A DNA stretch of 64,000 bases from Hyphococcus formosus (GTDB taxonomy: Bacteria; Pseudomonadota; Alphaproteobacteria; Caulobacterales; Parvularculaceae). Below are positions 43,137-53,445 of this stretch, piece after piece. Numbering within the stretch: position 1 is the first letter of the stretch; the number at the start of each line of letters is the position of its first letter. The position numbers were made by a program, and so were the translations under genes. The stretch is from assembly GCF_046736345.1 (NCBI RefSeq), contig NZ_CP157210.1, forward strand, positions 1,860,001 to 1,924,000. The letters are read 5' to 3'. The notes under the pieces are model-generated. The model did not search any database and was not told the DNA's origin. It worked only from the letters and a program-made list of their open reading frames with translations.

Positions 43137-46100
43137 CCCGCATAATTGACGCCGCTTTCACGCGAACACGCGTGGTCATGACCGCTCTTGTGGTCATGAT
43201 TTTATTCGGCTTCGTTTCATACAACACCATTCCGCGGGAATCGGAGCCAGATATCACGGTGCCGATCGTCGCCATTTCTCTACCGCTGCCCGGCGTATCG
43301 CCAGAGGATGGCGAGAGACTTCTGGTCCGTCCGACCGAATTGGAATTGCAAAATGTCGAGGGGATTAAGCAAATGGATGCCCTCGCCTATGACGGCGCGG
43401 CGCAGATCATTTTGGAATTTCACACCACAGTCGATATCGACCAAGCCGTTCTCGACGTACGCGAAGCGGTTGATCGCGCAAAAGCCGATTATCCATCGGA
43501 CGCGGAAGAACCAATTGTATCAGAATTTAACGTTCAAAATCAGTTTCCCATACTGACGACCATCATTTACGGTAATGCTCCTGAGCGGGCATTGTTTCAA
43601 GCCGCCAAAGACCTAGAAGACCGCTTAAGTGGTGTTCCCGGCGTCTTGGAGGCAAAGCTTACAGGCGCTCGCGAAGAGCTTTTAGAAGTCATCGTCGACC
43701 CTCAGGTACTGGAATCCTATGGGCTCACGGAACTCGAAGTCGTCAACGCCGTAAACGCTAACAATCAATTGGTCACCGCGGGTTCCATAAAGCAGGGTGA
43801 CGGAACATTCGCGATCAAGGCACCGGGGCTCGTTCGTAACGCGCAGGACCTTGCGGCAACTCCCGTGCGCGCCAATGGCGACAATGTCGTAACAATTGGC
43901 GATATCGCATCGGTGCGTAGGACTTTTAAAGACCGACAGGGTTATGCGCTTTTCAATGGCGAGATGGCCATTGGTGTTGAACTGACAAAGCGCGCCGGTT
44001 CTAACATCGTTGAGACTATTGAATTGGCCCGCGCGGCCGTCGAGGAAGAAGCCAAATTTTGGCCGGCAACGATCCAATACGAATTCCTAAGCGATCAATC
44101 CGTCACGGTTAAAGACTCACTTTCTGGACTAACCGCATCGGTGATGACTGCCGTTCTGTTGGTCATGGTTGTGATTGTAGCGGCTCTGGGCCTTCGCTCT
44201 GCTCTGATGGTTGGCATCGCGATTCCGACCACCTTTCTGATGAGCTTTTTGTTTTTATCCGTATCCGGATATACGCTCAATATGATGGTTATGTTCGGTC
44301 TCATTCTCGCGGTCGGTATGCTCGTTGATGGGGCGATCGTCATTGTTGAATATGCTGACCGGCGTATGGCCGAGGGCGCAGCGCGGAAAACCGCCTATCT
44401 CGAGGCCTCAAAACGCATGTTCTGGCCCGTCATTACGTCAACAGCAACGACATTGGCCGCCTTTGTTCCGTTCTTATTCTGGAACTCCGTGCCCGGCCAA
44501 TTCATGCGCTACTTACCGCTTACATTGATCTATGTGCTGCTTTGCTCATTGGTTGTTGCACTCATCTTTCTACCGGTGATCGGTTCATTATTCGGCATCC
44601 CCGATTGGATGAAGCAACGGATGAAACTGAAGGGAAAAACTGAAGGGCCACCGAAGCAATATGAAGTGGATGAAGTTGATCCGACGAGCCTAACAGGGCC
44701 GGTTGCCACCTATGCACGCGTTCTTAAAGACCTTGTCCGCCGGCCAGTATTAGTCGCCGCGGGCGCATTTGCCGTGGCATTTTTGTGCCTTGAATCCTTC
44801 AAACTCGCGGCACCCGATGTTGAATTTTTTATTCGAAGCGACGACGAGCAAATCAATGCATTGGTGCTCGCGCGCGGAAACTTGTCCGCAGAGCAGAAAA
44901 TCAACGTCGTCCGGGAAGTCTCAGCACGGCTCGAAGACCACCCGGCAATTGAACATATATACATCCAGACCGGCCCCGGCCTTTCGCGCACGACCGAAAT
45001 GCCTGCTGAAACGATTGGACAAGTTGGAATAGACCTCATCAGCTATTCGGAGCGGCAACATTCGCAGATCGTGTTGGACGAGTTGCGTGCCCGCGTTCAA
45101 GATGTACCCGGTGTCATTGTCGAGGTACGGCAACGCGAAAGCGGTCCACCCGTCGGTAAAGACGCACAGGTCGAGATAACTTCCCCCGATTTCGACGCCA
45201 TGGTCGCTGCGGCGAAAAAGGTCCGTCAGTTTGTTGATGAAACCACCATTGTCGTCGATGGTCAGGAAGTCCCTGCCTATATGGATCAGGAAGACACGCT
45301 GCCCCTCCCCGGCATTGAATGGTCGATGGAAATCGACAGAGCGCTTGCGGGCCGATACGGTCTATCCGTTCAGCAAGCTGGTGCCGTCCTACAATTTGTG
45401 ACTGATGGCTTGTTGATAGACAAGTACCGCCCATCGGACTCCGATGATGAGGTCGATATCCGCGCGCGCTATCCGGAGGACAACCGAAATATTTTCGCGC
45501 TCGACGCCGTCCGGGTCCAAACCCCGCAAGGATCGGTGCCGTTATCCAACTTTGTGACACGGGAAGCAAAACCACAGGTCGACCGGATTGTTCGCCGTAA
45601 TGGCAAGCGCGTGATAGACGTAAAAGCGAATGGAAATACCCGTGTCGAAGGCCATGTTGTAAGCCAGGATCGCGCCATTAGCCACATGAAGGAATGGCTC
45701 GAGACAGGCGTTCTCGGCCCGGATGTAAGCTGGGTAATGCGGGGCGCGGATGAAGACGCAAATGAAGCCGCTGCATTCTTCCAAGTCGCTATGGCCTCGG
45801 CTTTGTTCATGATCGCGATGATTTTGCTGTTGGAATTTAATAGCTTTTATCACGCCGCATTGACCTTGGTCGCGGTTATAATGTCCGTATTCGGCGTTTT
45901 ACTTTCGATCGCAATAACCGGTCAATATGTCAGCATCATCATGACCGGCACAGGCATTGTCGCGCTCGCCGGGATTGTGGTGAACAATAACATTGTCCTG
46001 ATTGATACTTATCAATATCTGCGCCGGAAGGGCCTAAATGTCGAAGAGGCTGTGGTGCGCACGGCCGCTCAGCGAATCCGCCCCGTTCTTTTGACGACCG

Positions 46101-46432
46101 CGACGACAATTCTGGGTCTCTTGCCTATGGTCTTTGAAATTAACGTGGATTTTGGCGCGGGAACGATCACACATGGTTCAACCACCTCTAGCTGGTGGGT
46201 TCTCCTTTCATCGGCAGTCGTATTTGGCTTGGCATTTTCAACCGTTCTGACACTAATTCTAACGCCTGTAATGCTGGCCGCCCCTACGGTACTGCGAAGC
46301 CGCGCGCCAATGCTAATACATAGCCTAATGACAGGCTATGTTTGGCTCCGCCGTCAATTAGGCCTCAAATCCGGGCCAGCAAAATCTGCGAAATCAAAGA
46401 ACGATACCGATTATCAGCACGCTGCGGAATAA
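43133..46432 (+). CDS. RND efflux transporter permease
   Basis: 1099 residues starting at a GTG that overlaps the preceding stop. Two repeats of six helices and two large periplasmic loops are visible. Landmarks are IPRESEPDITVPIV after helix 1, the GMLVDGAIVIVEYADRRM proton-relay helix with its Asp, and LAGIVVNNNIVLIDTY in the second half. The sequence belongs to the broad HAE/AcrB-like superfamily; substrate cannot be predicted. It forms a two-gene unit with the adaptor; the outer-membrane factor is missing here. Confidence 0.95.
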   Translation: MTRIIDAAFTRTRVVMTALVVMILFGFVSYNTIPRESEPDITVPIVAISLPLPGVSPEDGERLLVRPTELELQNVEGIKQMDALAYDGAAQIILEFHTTVDIDQAVLDVREAVDRAKADYPSDAEEPIVSEFNVQNQFPILTTIIYGNAPERALFQAAKDLEDRLSGVPGVLEAKLTGAREELLEVIVDPQVLESYGLTELEVVNAVNANNQLVTAGSIKQGDGTFAIKAPGLVRNAQDLAATPVRANGDNVVTIGDIASVRRTFKDRQGYALFNGEMAIGVELTKRAGSNIVETIELARAAVEEEAKFWPATIQYEFLSDQSVTVKDSLSGLTASVMTAVLLVMVVIVAALGLRSALMVGIAIPTTFLMSFLFLSVSGYTLNMMVMFGLILAVGMLVDGAIVIVEYADRRMAEGAARKTAYLEASKRMFWPVITSTATTLAAFVPFLFWNSVPGQFMRYLPLTLIYVLLCSLVVALIFLPVIGSLFGIPDWMKQRMKLKGKTEGPPKQYEVDEVDPTSLTGPVATYARVLKDLVRRPVLVAAGAFAVAFLCLESFKLAAPDVEFFIRSDDEQINALVLARGNLSAEQKINVVREVSARLEDHPAIEHIYIQTGPGLSRTTEMPAETIGQVGIDLISYSERQHSQIVLDELRARVQDVPGVIVEVRQRESGPPVGKDAQVEITSPDFDAMVAAAKKVRQFVDETTIVVDGQEVPAYMDQEDTLPLPGIEWSMEIDRALAGRYGLSVQQAGAVLQFVTDGLLIDKYRPSDSDDEVDIRARYPEDNRNIFALDAVRVQTPQGSVPLSNFVTREAKPQVDRIVRRNGKRVIDVKANGNTRVEGHVVSQDRAISHMKEWLETGVLGPDVSWVMRGADEDANEAAAFFQVAMASALFMIAMILLLEFNSFYHAALTLVAVIMSVFGVLLSIAITGQYVSIIMTGTGIVALAGIVVNNNIVLIDTYQYLRRKGLNVEEAVVRTAAQRIRPVLLTTATTILGLLPMVFEINVDFGAGTITHGSTTSSWWVLLSSAVVFGLAFSTVLTLILTPVMLAAPTVLRSRAPMLIHSLMTGYVWLRRQLGLKSGPAKSAKSKNDTDYQHAAE

Positions 46433-46454
46433 ATCCGCAGCGCTTGAATGTTAC

Positions 46455-47429
46455 TTATTCCGTCTCTTCGTCTTCCGCTGTGGGGACTTCAAAGATCTGA
46501 CCTGGATAAATCAAATCCGGGTCACGTATCTGATCGGCATTAGCCTCATAGATGATCGTATATTGCGCGCCCCGTCCATAGGCACGCCGCGCAATACGCC
46601 AGAGACTATTGCCGGGCTGAACGATGACCTTACCGTCGCGCAATTGAATTTGATCTGCGGATGCTCGCTCGAATGGTAATTCGATAGCATATTCGGGACG
46701 TCCCTCTTCATCGAGCTGAATTACCAATAGCTGGTACACACCGGGCTCCACCTGTATCTCCGGTGCGATCATCCAATTGCCGTCTTCGTCCGCAGCAACC
46801 TGCCCGATCAGTTGCCGGTTTATAAAGAGCTGAACCACTCTTCCCGGGTCTGCGCGGCCAGAAAAAATGACAGCTCCTGTATCATCATAGTCGATAACAT
46901 CGAGGCTCAATGGCCCCAAACCGGGACCTGCCTCACGCGGATCTTGTAACACTTCGGTTGCGCCGCCCGGTGTCGTCCGCAGGACAAGCGGGATATCCCC
47001 TTCTCGTTCCGGTACGTAAATCAGGATCGTGTCCTCAGAGCGGATTACCGTACCGTCACCGGTTTTCATAGAAAGCGATAATTCAACCGGCCCAGCATCG
47101 AGTGGCGTATCTGTTGAAATGACCCAAGAGCCATCTCGCTCCGCTTCTACTTTCTCAAGAACTTCATCATTTGCGTATATAGTAACCTCAGAACCGGGTT
47201 TTGCGCGGCCAGCGATCACTGCGTAACCGGTACGGTCGACCCTGACGACATCAAAGCTCGGGAGCGCTGGTTCTGTCGCTTGCTCGGCAGGTTCTTCAGT
47301 CGCAGGAACTTCCGTTGATTGCTCGCTCGATTGTTCTTGCGGGCTGTCGATAATTTTAAATCTTTCAGCGGCCTTCCAGCCGATGAATCCGAGAACGATC
47401 AGTAACAGGATTATGATGATAACACGCAC
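46455..47429 (-). CDS. Membrane-anchored Ig-like and LysM-domain protein
   Basis: About 324 residues. A GTG start at 47429 is chosen because a clear AAGGAG lies 9 bases upstream and the product begins MRVIIIILLLIVLGFIGWKA, a membrane anchor. The open frame extends to 47498 without a comparable ribosome site. After a Glu/Pro/Thr-rich linker come two bacterial Ig-like repeats (GYAVIAGRAKPGSEVTIYAN and GAVIFSGRADPGRVVQLFIN), then a C-terminal LysM (VQPGNSLWRIARRAYGRG ... YPGQIFEVP) that binds peptidoglycan. It probably resides in the periplasm as a cell-wall-binding protein. It is divergent from the LOG-family gene and ends 22 bases from the RND permease. Confidence 0.88.
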   Translation of the reverse strand: MRVIIIILLLIVLGFIGWKAAERFKIIDSPQEQSSEQSTEVPATEEPAEQATEPALPSFDVVRVDRTGYAVIAGRAKPGSEVTIYANDEVLEKVEAERDGSWVISTDTPLDAGPVELSLSMKTGDGTVIRSEDTILIYVPEREGDIPLVLRTTPGGATEVLQDPREAGPGLGPLSLDVIDYDDTGAVIFSGRADPGRVVQLFINRQLIGQVAADEDGNWMIAPEIQVEPGVYQLLVIQLDEEGRPEYAIELPFERASADQIQLRDGKVIVQPGNSLWRIARRAYGRGAQYTIIYEANADQIRDPDLIYPGQIFEVPTAEDEETE

Positions 47430-47530
47430 AGAACACTGCTCCTTTTGGTTAATTCGCAGGCTTGAATTTACTTTACCCGCTTGTAAAACCGCGTACAATG
47501 CCCGACCAACAAAAAGAAACGTGTAAGTCT

Positions 47531-48085
47531 ATGAAATCATTATGTGTTTATTGTGGATCACGCCCTGGCAATGATCCAGCCTTCAAAGAAGCAGCGATTG
47601 CACTCGGTCAGGAAGCCGCAAAACGCAGTTGCCGCATCGTTTACGGTGGCGGCAAACTGGGTCTGATGGGCGCTACCGCGGGTGCGGCCCGTGACGCAGG
47701 CGGCAAGGTTTTCGGCGTCATCCCTGATTTTCTTGTTGAATTAGAAGGCATTCTCGAGGGCGTTGACCATAAAGTCGTCAGCAACATGCATGAACGGAAG
47801 ATGACGATGTATGAGGAGTCTGACGCAATCGTCACACTCCCCGGCGGCATCGGAACCCTTGAAGAACTGATCGAAGTTCTCTCCTGGGCACGCCTCGGCC
47901 TTCATCGAAAACCTCTTATCGTTCTGAATGTGAACGGTTTTTGGACTCCGCTCCGCGAACTCCTGAACCATGTCGTCGAGAGCAATCTCGCAGACAAAGA
48001 GCTTTTGAATGACCTTGTTTTTGTCGACAACGTGCAGGACGTGTTCAAAGAAGCTGAAGATCGGATGCTAAGCGCCCGCGTTTAG
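47531..48085 (+). CDS. LOG-family TIGR00730 Rossmann-fold phosphoribohydrolase
   Basis: About 184 residues from ATG 47531 (MKSLCVYCGSRPGNDPAF), the usual family start; ATG 47498 and TTG 47462 are upstream alternatives. The family motif PGGxGTxxE is present as LPGGIGTLEELIEVLSWARLG, and GGGKLGLMGATAGAA is the nucleotide-binding turn. LOG proteins cleave nucleoside 5'-monophosphates to the base and ribose 5-phosphate; plant members release cytokinins, while the bacterial role is unclear. Its stop is 3 bases from the stop of convergent gltX. Confidence 0.93.
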   Translation: MKSLCVYCGSRPGNDPAFKEAAIALGQEAAKRSCRIVYGGGKLGLMGATAGAARDAGGKVFGVIPDFLVELEGILEGVDHKVVSNMHERKMTMYEESDAIVTLPGGIGTLEELIEVLSWARLGLHRKPLIVLNVNGFWTPLRELLNHVVESNLADKELLNDLVFVDNVQDVFKEAEDRMLSARV

Positions 48086-48088
48086 CAT

Positions 48089-49417
48089 CTATGCGCGCTC
48101 GCCCCGGAGACGAGCGCGTGCCTTCTCAGCGCCGATAAGAGGCAATAAAACCGCCATTTCAGGGCCGCGTGCCCGACCGGTCAGCGCTAAGCGCAGGGGC
48201 ATAAAGAGCTTTTTTCCTTTTGCCCCGGTTTTTTCCTTAATCGCGTTAGTGAGTTCCTGCCATGAATCGTCGTTGAGCTCATCCGGCACAAGCACCGCGG
48301 CCTCATTCGCAAATGCGGCGTCTTCAATTACCGGATCGATTTCACCATCGACGACCTCAACCCACTCCGCGACATCCGACAGCCGGGTAATATTTCCACG
48401 AACGGCGTTCCAAAGCGGCTCAGAAATTTTCGCATCGCTTAAGCGATCTGCCACCGCATCGTAGGCGGTCTCATGGAATAATTTCGCATTCAACGCTTCG
48501 AGTTCGGTGTTGTCGAAACGCGCTGGCGCACGCCCTAGCCGGTCGAAGTCGAAGCTTTCGGCAAGCTTCATCAAATCCGACTGCGGAATAACTGGATCGG
48601 CGGTACCGAGCTTGGCCAGGAGGCTGGTGATTGCCGCAGGCTCAATGCCATCTTCGCGCATTGCCTGAATAGAAAGCGAGCCAAGTCGTTTCGACAGCCC
48701 TTGCCCATCGGCACCGACCAAAAGAGAATGATGCGCAAATTGCGGCGGCGTTCCGCCGAGCGCTTTGATAATCTCAATCTGCACGCCAGTATTGGTGACG
48801 TGATCTTCACCGCGCATCACATGTGTGATCGACAAATCAATATCATCAACGCAGCTGGGCAACGTATACAGAAAAACACCATCGGCCCGGATCAATACCG
48901 GATCGGATACACTTGCGGTCTCAACGACCGTCTCTCCGCGAATGAGGTCGTTCCATTTTACCTGCGCCTGCGAGAGCTTAAAACGCCAATGGGGCTTCCG
49001 GCCTTCTGCCTCATAAGCGGCAATCTGTTCCGCAGTGAGGGCGAGCGCAGCCCGATCATAGACCGGGGGCAATCCACGTGCGCGCTGTATCTTCCGCTTG
49101 CGATCAAGCTCTTCAGCCGTTTCGTAGCAAGGATAGAGAAGACCGGCCGCTTTCAGCCCCTCCGCAGCCTCCTCATATCGATCAAACCTCGCGGATTGGC
49201 GCATGGTCTCATCATAGGTCAGACCAAGCCAAGCGAGGTCTTCTCGAATACCGTCCTCATATTCCTTGGTCGACCGCTCCAGGTCCGTATCATCGATACG
49301 CAGGACGAAGGTTCCGCCAGATTTTCGGGCGAATAGCCAATTCCAAAGGGCAGCGCGCACATTGCCGACGTGCAATTTACCAGTAGGCGAAGGCGCAAAA
49401 CGGACTTTAACACTCAT
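48089..49417 (-). CDS. gltX: Glutamyl-tRNA synthetase
   Basis: 442 residues of a class I synthetase that charges tRNA with glutamate. The ATP-binding HIGH-type motif is FAPSPTGKLHVGN and the KMSKS-type motif is LSKRLGS. The order RIDDTDLERS, VMRGEDHVTNTG and a C-terminal anticodon-binding domain fits GluRS; the HVGN and LSKR forms resemble the second, shorter GltX copy of alphaproteobacteria. It lies 64 bases after nadE on the same strand. Confidence 0.95.
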   Translation of the reverse strand: MSVKVRFAPSPTGKLHVGNVRAALWNWLFARKSGGTFVLRIDDTDLERSTKEYEDGIREDLAWLGLTYDETMRQSARFDRYEEAAEGLKAAGLLYPCYETAEELDRKRKIQRARGLPPVYDRAALALTAEQIAAYEAEGRKPHWRFKLSQAQVKWNDLIRGETVVETASVSDPVLIRADGVFLYTLPSCVDDIDLSITHVMRGEDHVTNTGVQIEIIKALGGTPPQFAHHSLLVGADGQGLSKRLGSLSIQAMREDGIEPAAITSLLAKLGTADPVIPQSDLMKLAESFDFDRLGRAPARFDNTELEALNAKLFHETAYDAVADRLSDAKISEPLWNAVRGNITRLSDVAEWVEVVDGEIDPVIEDAAFANEAAVLVPDELNDDSWQELTNAIKEKTGAKGKKLFMPLRLALTGRARGPEMAVLLPLIGAEKARARLRGERA

Positions 49418-49481
49418 GATATTTTCAACTCTCGCGGAAGGACCGTTGGATTAGCGGGTCCGATGCCTCTGGTCAAACGGC

Positions 49482-51143
49482 CTATTTATCGCGCCAGCCA
49501 TTTGTTATCGGATATCGGCGATCTCGACCGAAATTCACCGCGGCGACCTTTGGTCCCGGCGGTGCCTGCCGCCGCTTATACTCAGCCACATAGAGAAGAT
49601 GCTCGACCCGACGGACCAATGCTTCTTCATAGCCCTTGGCCACAATATCGCGCACCGCCATTTCTTTCTCGACCAACATTTCCAAAATGGCGTCCAGCAC
49701 TTCATAAGGCGGGAGGCTATCCTCATCCTTCTGATCTTCGCGCAATTCTGCTGACGGCGGTTTGGTGATGATACGGTCAGGTATCACCTGTCCTTCTGGG
49801 CCCAACAATTCACTGGCGTGATGCTCATTGCGCCAACGGCACAACGCAAAGACTTCCATTTTATAAATGTCTTTGAGCGGATTAAATCCGCCATTCATGT
49901 CGCCATAGAGTGTGGCATAGCCAACCGACATTTCTGATTTGTTGCCGGTCGTTAAAACCATGTCACCAAATTTGTTGGAGAGCGCCATCAAGAGAACCCC
50001 GCGCAAGCGCGATTGAATATTCTCTTCGGTCACATCTTTCTCGCGTCCCGCAAAACTAGGAGCCAACATTTGGTCAAATGCCTCAACCCCTGGTGCAATC
50101 GGTATCGACTGGTAGGAAACACCGAGCATTTTCGCACAGGCTTCGGCATCCTCGAGGCTTTCATCGGCCGTGTATTTCGAAGGCATCATCACACACCGCA
50201 CCGCATCTGCCCCTAAAGCATCAACAGCAATCGCTGCCGTTAGCGCAGAATCAACGCCGCCAGATAAACCAATCACAACCCCTTTAAATCGGTTTTTAGT
50301 AACATAGTCGCGAACGGCAAGCGTAACTGCACGGTAAATCATTTCCGAACCATCAACCCAAGGCGCGGCCGGCCCTTCCGTACACTGCCAATGATCGTCG
50401 GCTTTTCGCCATTTCGTGATAGCGACTGTTTCAGCGAATTGAGGTGCGCGATATTGAACGGCCCCACCTGCATTCATCACAAAACTAGCGCCTTCAAACA
50501 GAATTTCGTCCTGTCCGGCTAATTGGTTTACAAATATAAGCGGCAACCCGGTTGCAGTAACGCGCGCACGCGCTGCCATTGTCCGTTCCTCAATTGCAGA
50601 CTTTCGGAATGGCGACCCGTGCGGGACGATGAATAGCTCCGCGCCCTTGCCGGTGAGATACTCGCCCGCACCGGGGAGCCACATATCTTCGCAGATCATT
50701 AATCCGAGCTTGACGTCATTGAAAAGTGTCGGTTCTGGGAAATCGGGCCCGGGGGTAAATCGGCGCGGCTCGTCAAACACACCATAATTTGGCAACCGTA
50801 CCTTAAAGCGCTTCGCAGCGATTTCCCCCTGATTGAGCAAGAATACCGCATTATACAGCGCATCATCTTCCCGCCATGGCGAGCCGATAATCATCGCGGG
50901 TCCACCATCTCGGGTTTCCTCCGCAAGCTTTAATACCGCGTCGCGACAGGCGCGTTGATATGATGGTTTGTTGACCAAATCTTCCGGCGGGTAGCCGGAG
51001 ACCACAAGCTCACAAAAGACAACCAAGTCTGCGCCAGCTTCCGCAGCCTCCATTCGAGCCTTGCGTATCCGCTGCACATTGCCGTCTACATCGCCAACAA
51101 CCGGTGCGATCTGCGCAATCGCTATAGAAAGTGTATCACTCAT
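49482..51143 (-). CDS. nadE: Glutamine-dependent NAD+ synthetase
   Basis: 553 residues with two domains. The N-terminal nitrilase-like amidase has its Glu-Lys-Cys triad in VVFCELVVSGYPPEDL, RFKVRLPNYGVFDE and LMICEDMW, and releases ammonia from glutamine. The C-terminal ATP-pyrophosphatase domain has GLSGGVDSALTAA and TTGNKSEMSVGYATLYGD, and amidates deamido-NAD to NAD+. It is a normal full-length glutaminase-fused NadE. It is upstream of gltX in the same direction. Confidence 0.97.
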   Translation of the reverse strand: MSDTLSIAIAQIAPVVGDVDGNVQRIRKARMEAAEAGADLVVFCELVVSGYPPEDLVNKPSYQRACRDAVLKLAEETRDGGPAMIIGSPWREDDALYNAVFLLNQGEIAAKRFKVRLPNYGVFDEPRRFTPGPDFPEPTLFNDVKLGLMICEDMWLPGAGEYLTGKGAELFIVPHGSPFRKSAIEERTMAARARVTATGLPLIFVNQLAGQDEILFEGASFVMNAGGAVQYRAPQFAETVAITKWRKADDHWQCTEGPAAPWVDGSEMIYRAVTLAVRDYVTKNRFKGVVIGLSGGVDSALTAAIAVDALGADAVRCVMMPSKYTADESLEDAEACAKMLGVSYQSIPIAPGVEAFDQMLAPSFAGREKDVTEENIQSRLRGVLLMALSNKFGDMVLTTGNKSEMSVGYATLYGDMNGGFNPLKDIYKMEVFALCRWRNEHHASELLGPEGQVIPDRIITKPPSAELREDQKDEDSLPPYEVLDAILEMLVEKEMAVRDIVAKGYEEALVRRVEHLLYVAEYKRRQAPPGPKVAAVNFGRDRRYPITNGWRDK

Positions 51144-51214
51144 GAATGCGATTTAGGCTCTTTCAGCGAAGAATAGAAGCATTCTGGCCTAGAGGAGCGG
51201 AAAAATATCAGGTT

Positions 51215-52621
51215 TTACCCTCGGTCTCGGTCACCGCCATATCCGATTGCGTCATAAACATCCCTAAAAAGGGGTGCAATTTCGGGTAAAGGAGAGCGAC
51301 CGCGGGTCATTCCCATGCGCACCATCACTAGATTTTTATCTGGCACGACGAGGACATATTGCCCTTCGTGCCCCGACATAAAGTAAACATCTTCAGGCAA
51401 ACCGGGAATGAAACGTGTGCGCCCATCTGTGCCATCGTGGTTTAGCCAGAATTGCGCACCATATTGCCCATCCGAGGCATCTGTGGGGGAGGCAACATAG
51501 TCAGACCATCCTTCGGGTAATACGCGTACGCCATCCCAAACGCCTTGATCAAGATAAAGCTGCCCCAATCGCGCCCAGTCACGTGGCGTCGCATAGGCAA
51601 ATGACGAACCGACGAACGAACCCGACGCGTCCGGTTCTAATACAAATCTCTCGGCACCGATCGGTTCAAATAATGCGTCACGAGCAAATTGATAGAAATC
51701 TACCCCCTGCTCGCTCAGTACCTGTCGCAATGTTCTAGCAATAATATTGGCCGTCCCACTCGAATAGGACCAAACCTCACCCGGATCGTGGGCAATATCG
51801 CTCTGCGCCGCAAATCCTCCTGCGTCGGGACGTTCAAACAACATACGATTTATTTCAGATCGGGGCTTTTCGTAATCTTCTTCGAATTCTAGCCCGCTTT
51901 GCATACGGAGAAGGTCATCCCATGTGATCTGAGACTTCTCGGAATCACCCTCCCATTCAGGTACAGGCGCAGGCGCTGAAACGTCGAGATAGCCCTGATA
52001 AACCGCCGCCCCCACAAGAGTTGTGGTGACACTTTTGGCCATAGACCAAGACAAAAGCGGCGTGTCTTCATTGAACCCCTCCGCATACATCTCATCGACA
52101 ATTTTATCGTCTACAACGACAAGAAATGACCGATGTTGTGCAACATTCTCTTCAAAGGCCTGCGTAAGAGCATAATCCACTGCACCATAGTCAACATATT
52201 CTAACGCCTCACCAGATATAGGCCTCGCTAAAGGCCAAGGCCCACTTGTCGTGCCGCTTGGTTTTACTGCTGGTAAAAGACCAACCCTACCCGCATTTGC
52301 TAACGTACAACCATAACCGTCGCGATAAATAGCTTTGATCCCGCCTAAACCAATCGGCCCGCTGGCGCGCACGGTTTTTGCCTCGTAGTCAACGTTAACG
52401 TGGATCTGCTTCATCGTCGCGGGCATGCCGAGGAATTCTCTACGGATGACTTCTTGTCCGTCCCGGCCTGCGACGAATATTTCGGAACAAGTGATTTTTG
52501 CTTTATAGCCTGCGCCAATTCGCGCGATGCGATCAGCTTTGACGACCCCGTAAATTACGCCAAGCGCGGCCAAAATTCCGGCGGCAGTCAATACTTTGTG
52601 ATGCAGTTTCCATTCGGTCAT
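51215..52621 (-). CDS. Class C beta-lactamase-like serine hydrolase
   Basis: About 468 residues from ATG 52621, with an N-terminal membrane segment (VLTAAGILAALGVIYGVV). The catalytic S-x-x-K is in LLSWSMAKSVTTTLVG. A Y-S-S motif (WSYSSGTANI) stands for Y-x-N, and the third motif is probably the C-terminal SGHEGQYVLVVP. The family covers beta-lactamases, esterases and peptidases acting outside the cytoplasm. Nothing in the context fixes the substrate. It is divergent from scoA. Confidence 0.85.
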   Translation of the reverse strand: MTEWKLHHKVLTAAGILAALGVIYGVVKADRIARIGAGYKAKITCSEIFVAGRDGQEVIRREFLGMPATMKQIHVNVDYEAKTVRASGPIGLGGIKAIYRDGYGCTLANAGRVGLLPAVKPSGTTSGPWPLARPISGEALEYVDYGAVDYALTQAFEENVAQHRSFLVVVDDKIVDEMYAEGFNEDTPLLSWSMAKSVTTTLVGAAVYQGYLDVSAPAPVPEWEGDSEKSQITWDDLLRMQSGLEFEEDYEKPRSEINRMLFERPDAGGFAAQSDIAHDPGEVWSYSSGTANIIARTLRQVLSEQGVDFYQFARDALFEPIGAERFVLEPDASGSFVGSSFAYATPRDWARLGQLYLDQGVWDGVRVLPEGWSDYVASPTDASDGQYGAQFWLNHDGTDGRTRFIPGLPEDVYFMSGHEGQYVLVVPDKNLVMVRMGMTRGRSPLPEIAPLFRDVYDAIGYGGDRDRG

Positions 52622-52740
52622 TGGCGAAACATATCCCCTTCGACCATTCGACAAAAGGCGCGTTGTCAGGTCTTCACAAACGATTTCTAGACGAGGTCAA
52701 TCTTTTGCGGTAGTCGAGTGGCGCTTATGGGAGAAATTTT

Positions 52741-53445
52741 ATGAAGAAGATTCAGCAAGACGCTGCCTCAGCCCTTGAGGGCCTCTTGTTCGATGGGATG
52801 ACCATCATGTCTGGCGGGTTCGGGCTTTGTGGTATTCCTGAGAACCTAATTCATGCGCTACGGGATAGCGGCGTGAAAGACCTTACCTTTATCTCAAACA
52901 ATGCGGGCGTCGATGATTTCGGCCTTGGGCTCCTTTTGCAGAGTCGCCAGATTAAAAAAATGATTTCATCATATGTGGGTGAGAACAAAGAATTCGAACG
53001 CCAATATTTAGCCGGCGAACTCGAACTCGAGTTTAATCCACAAGGGACACTCGCCGAGCGTTGCCGTGCGGGGGGCGCAGGCATTCCGGCATTCTATACA
53101 AAAACGGGCGTCGGCACGCTCATTGCCGAAGGCAAAGAGCATAAAGAATTTAATGGCGAGACCTACATCATGGAGACCGGCCTCGTAGCAGATTTGTCGA
53201 TCGTCAAGGCGTGGAAAGGCGATGAGCAAGGCAACCTTATCTATCGCAAAACGGCGCGTAACTTTAATCCGATGATGGCAACAGCCGGCAAAGTCACGGT
53301 TGCTGAAGTCGAAGAGATCGTACCTCTTGGCAGTCTGGACCCTGACAATATCCATACACCAGGTATCTTTGTTCAGCGGCTTATTCAGGGCGAGCAAGAA
53401 AAACGCATCGAAAACCGCACTGTTCGTCAACGGGAGAATGCATAA
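52741..53445 (+). CDS. scoA: 3-oxoacid CoA-transferase subunit A
   Basis: 234 residues, with a GGGAGA ribosome site 8 bases before the ATG. It carries the SGGFGLCGIPENLI loop and the KDLTFISNNAGVDDFGLG segment of the A subunit of succinyl-CoA:3-ketoacid CoA-transferase, which activates acetoacetate using succinyl-CoA. The downstream scoB overlaps it by one base. The pair is used in ketone-body or branched-chain degradation. Confidence 0.94.
   Translation: MKKIQQDAASALEGLLFDGMTIMSGGFGLCGIPENLIHALRDSGVKDLTFISNNAGVDDFGLGLLLQSRQIKKMISSYVGENKEFERQYLAGELELEFNPQGTLAERCRAGGAGIPAFYTKTGVGTLIAEGKEHKEFNGETYIMETGLVADLSIVKAWKGDEQGNLIYRKTARNFNPMMATAGKVTVAEVEEIVPLGSLDPDNIHTPGIFVQRLIQGEQEKRIENRTVRQRENA

Noticed and set aside
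48701..49336. 211-codon frame opposite gltX
   Set aside because: gltX motifs are intact on the other strand; the antisense frame shows no domain.
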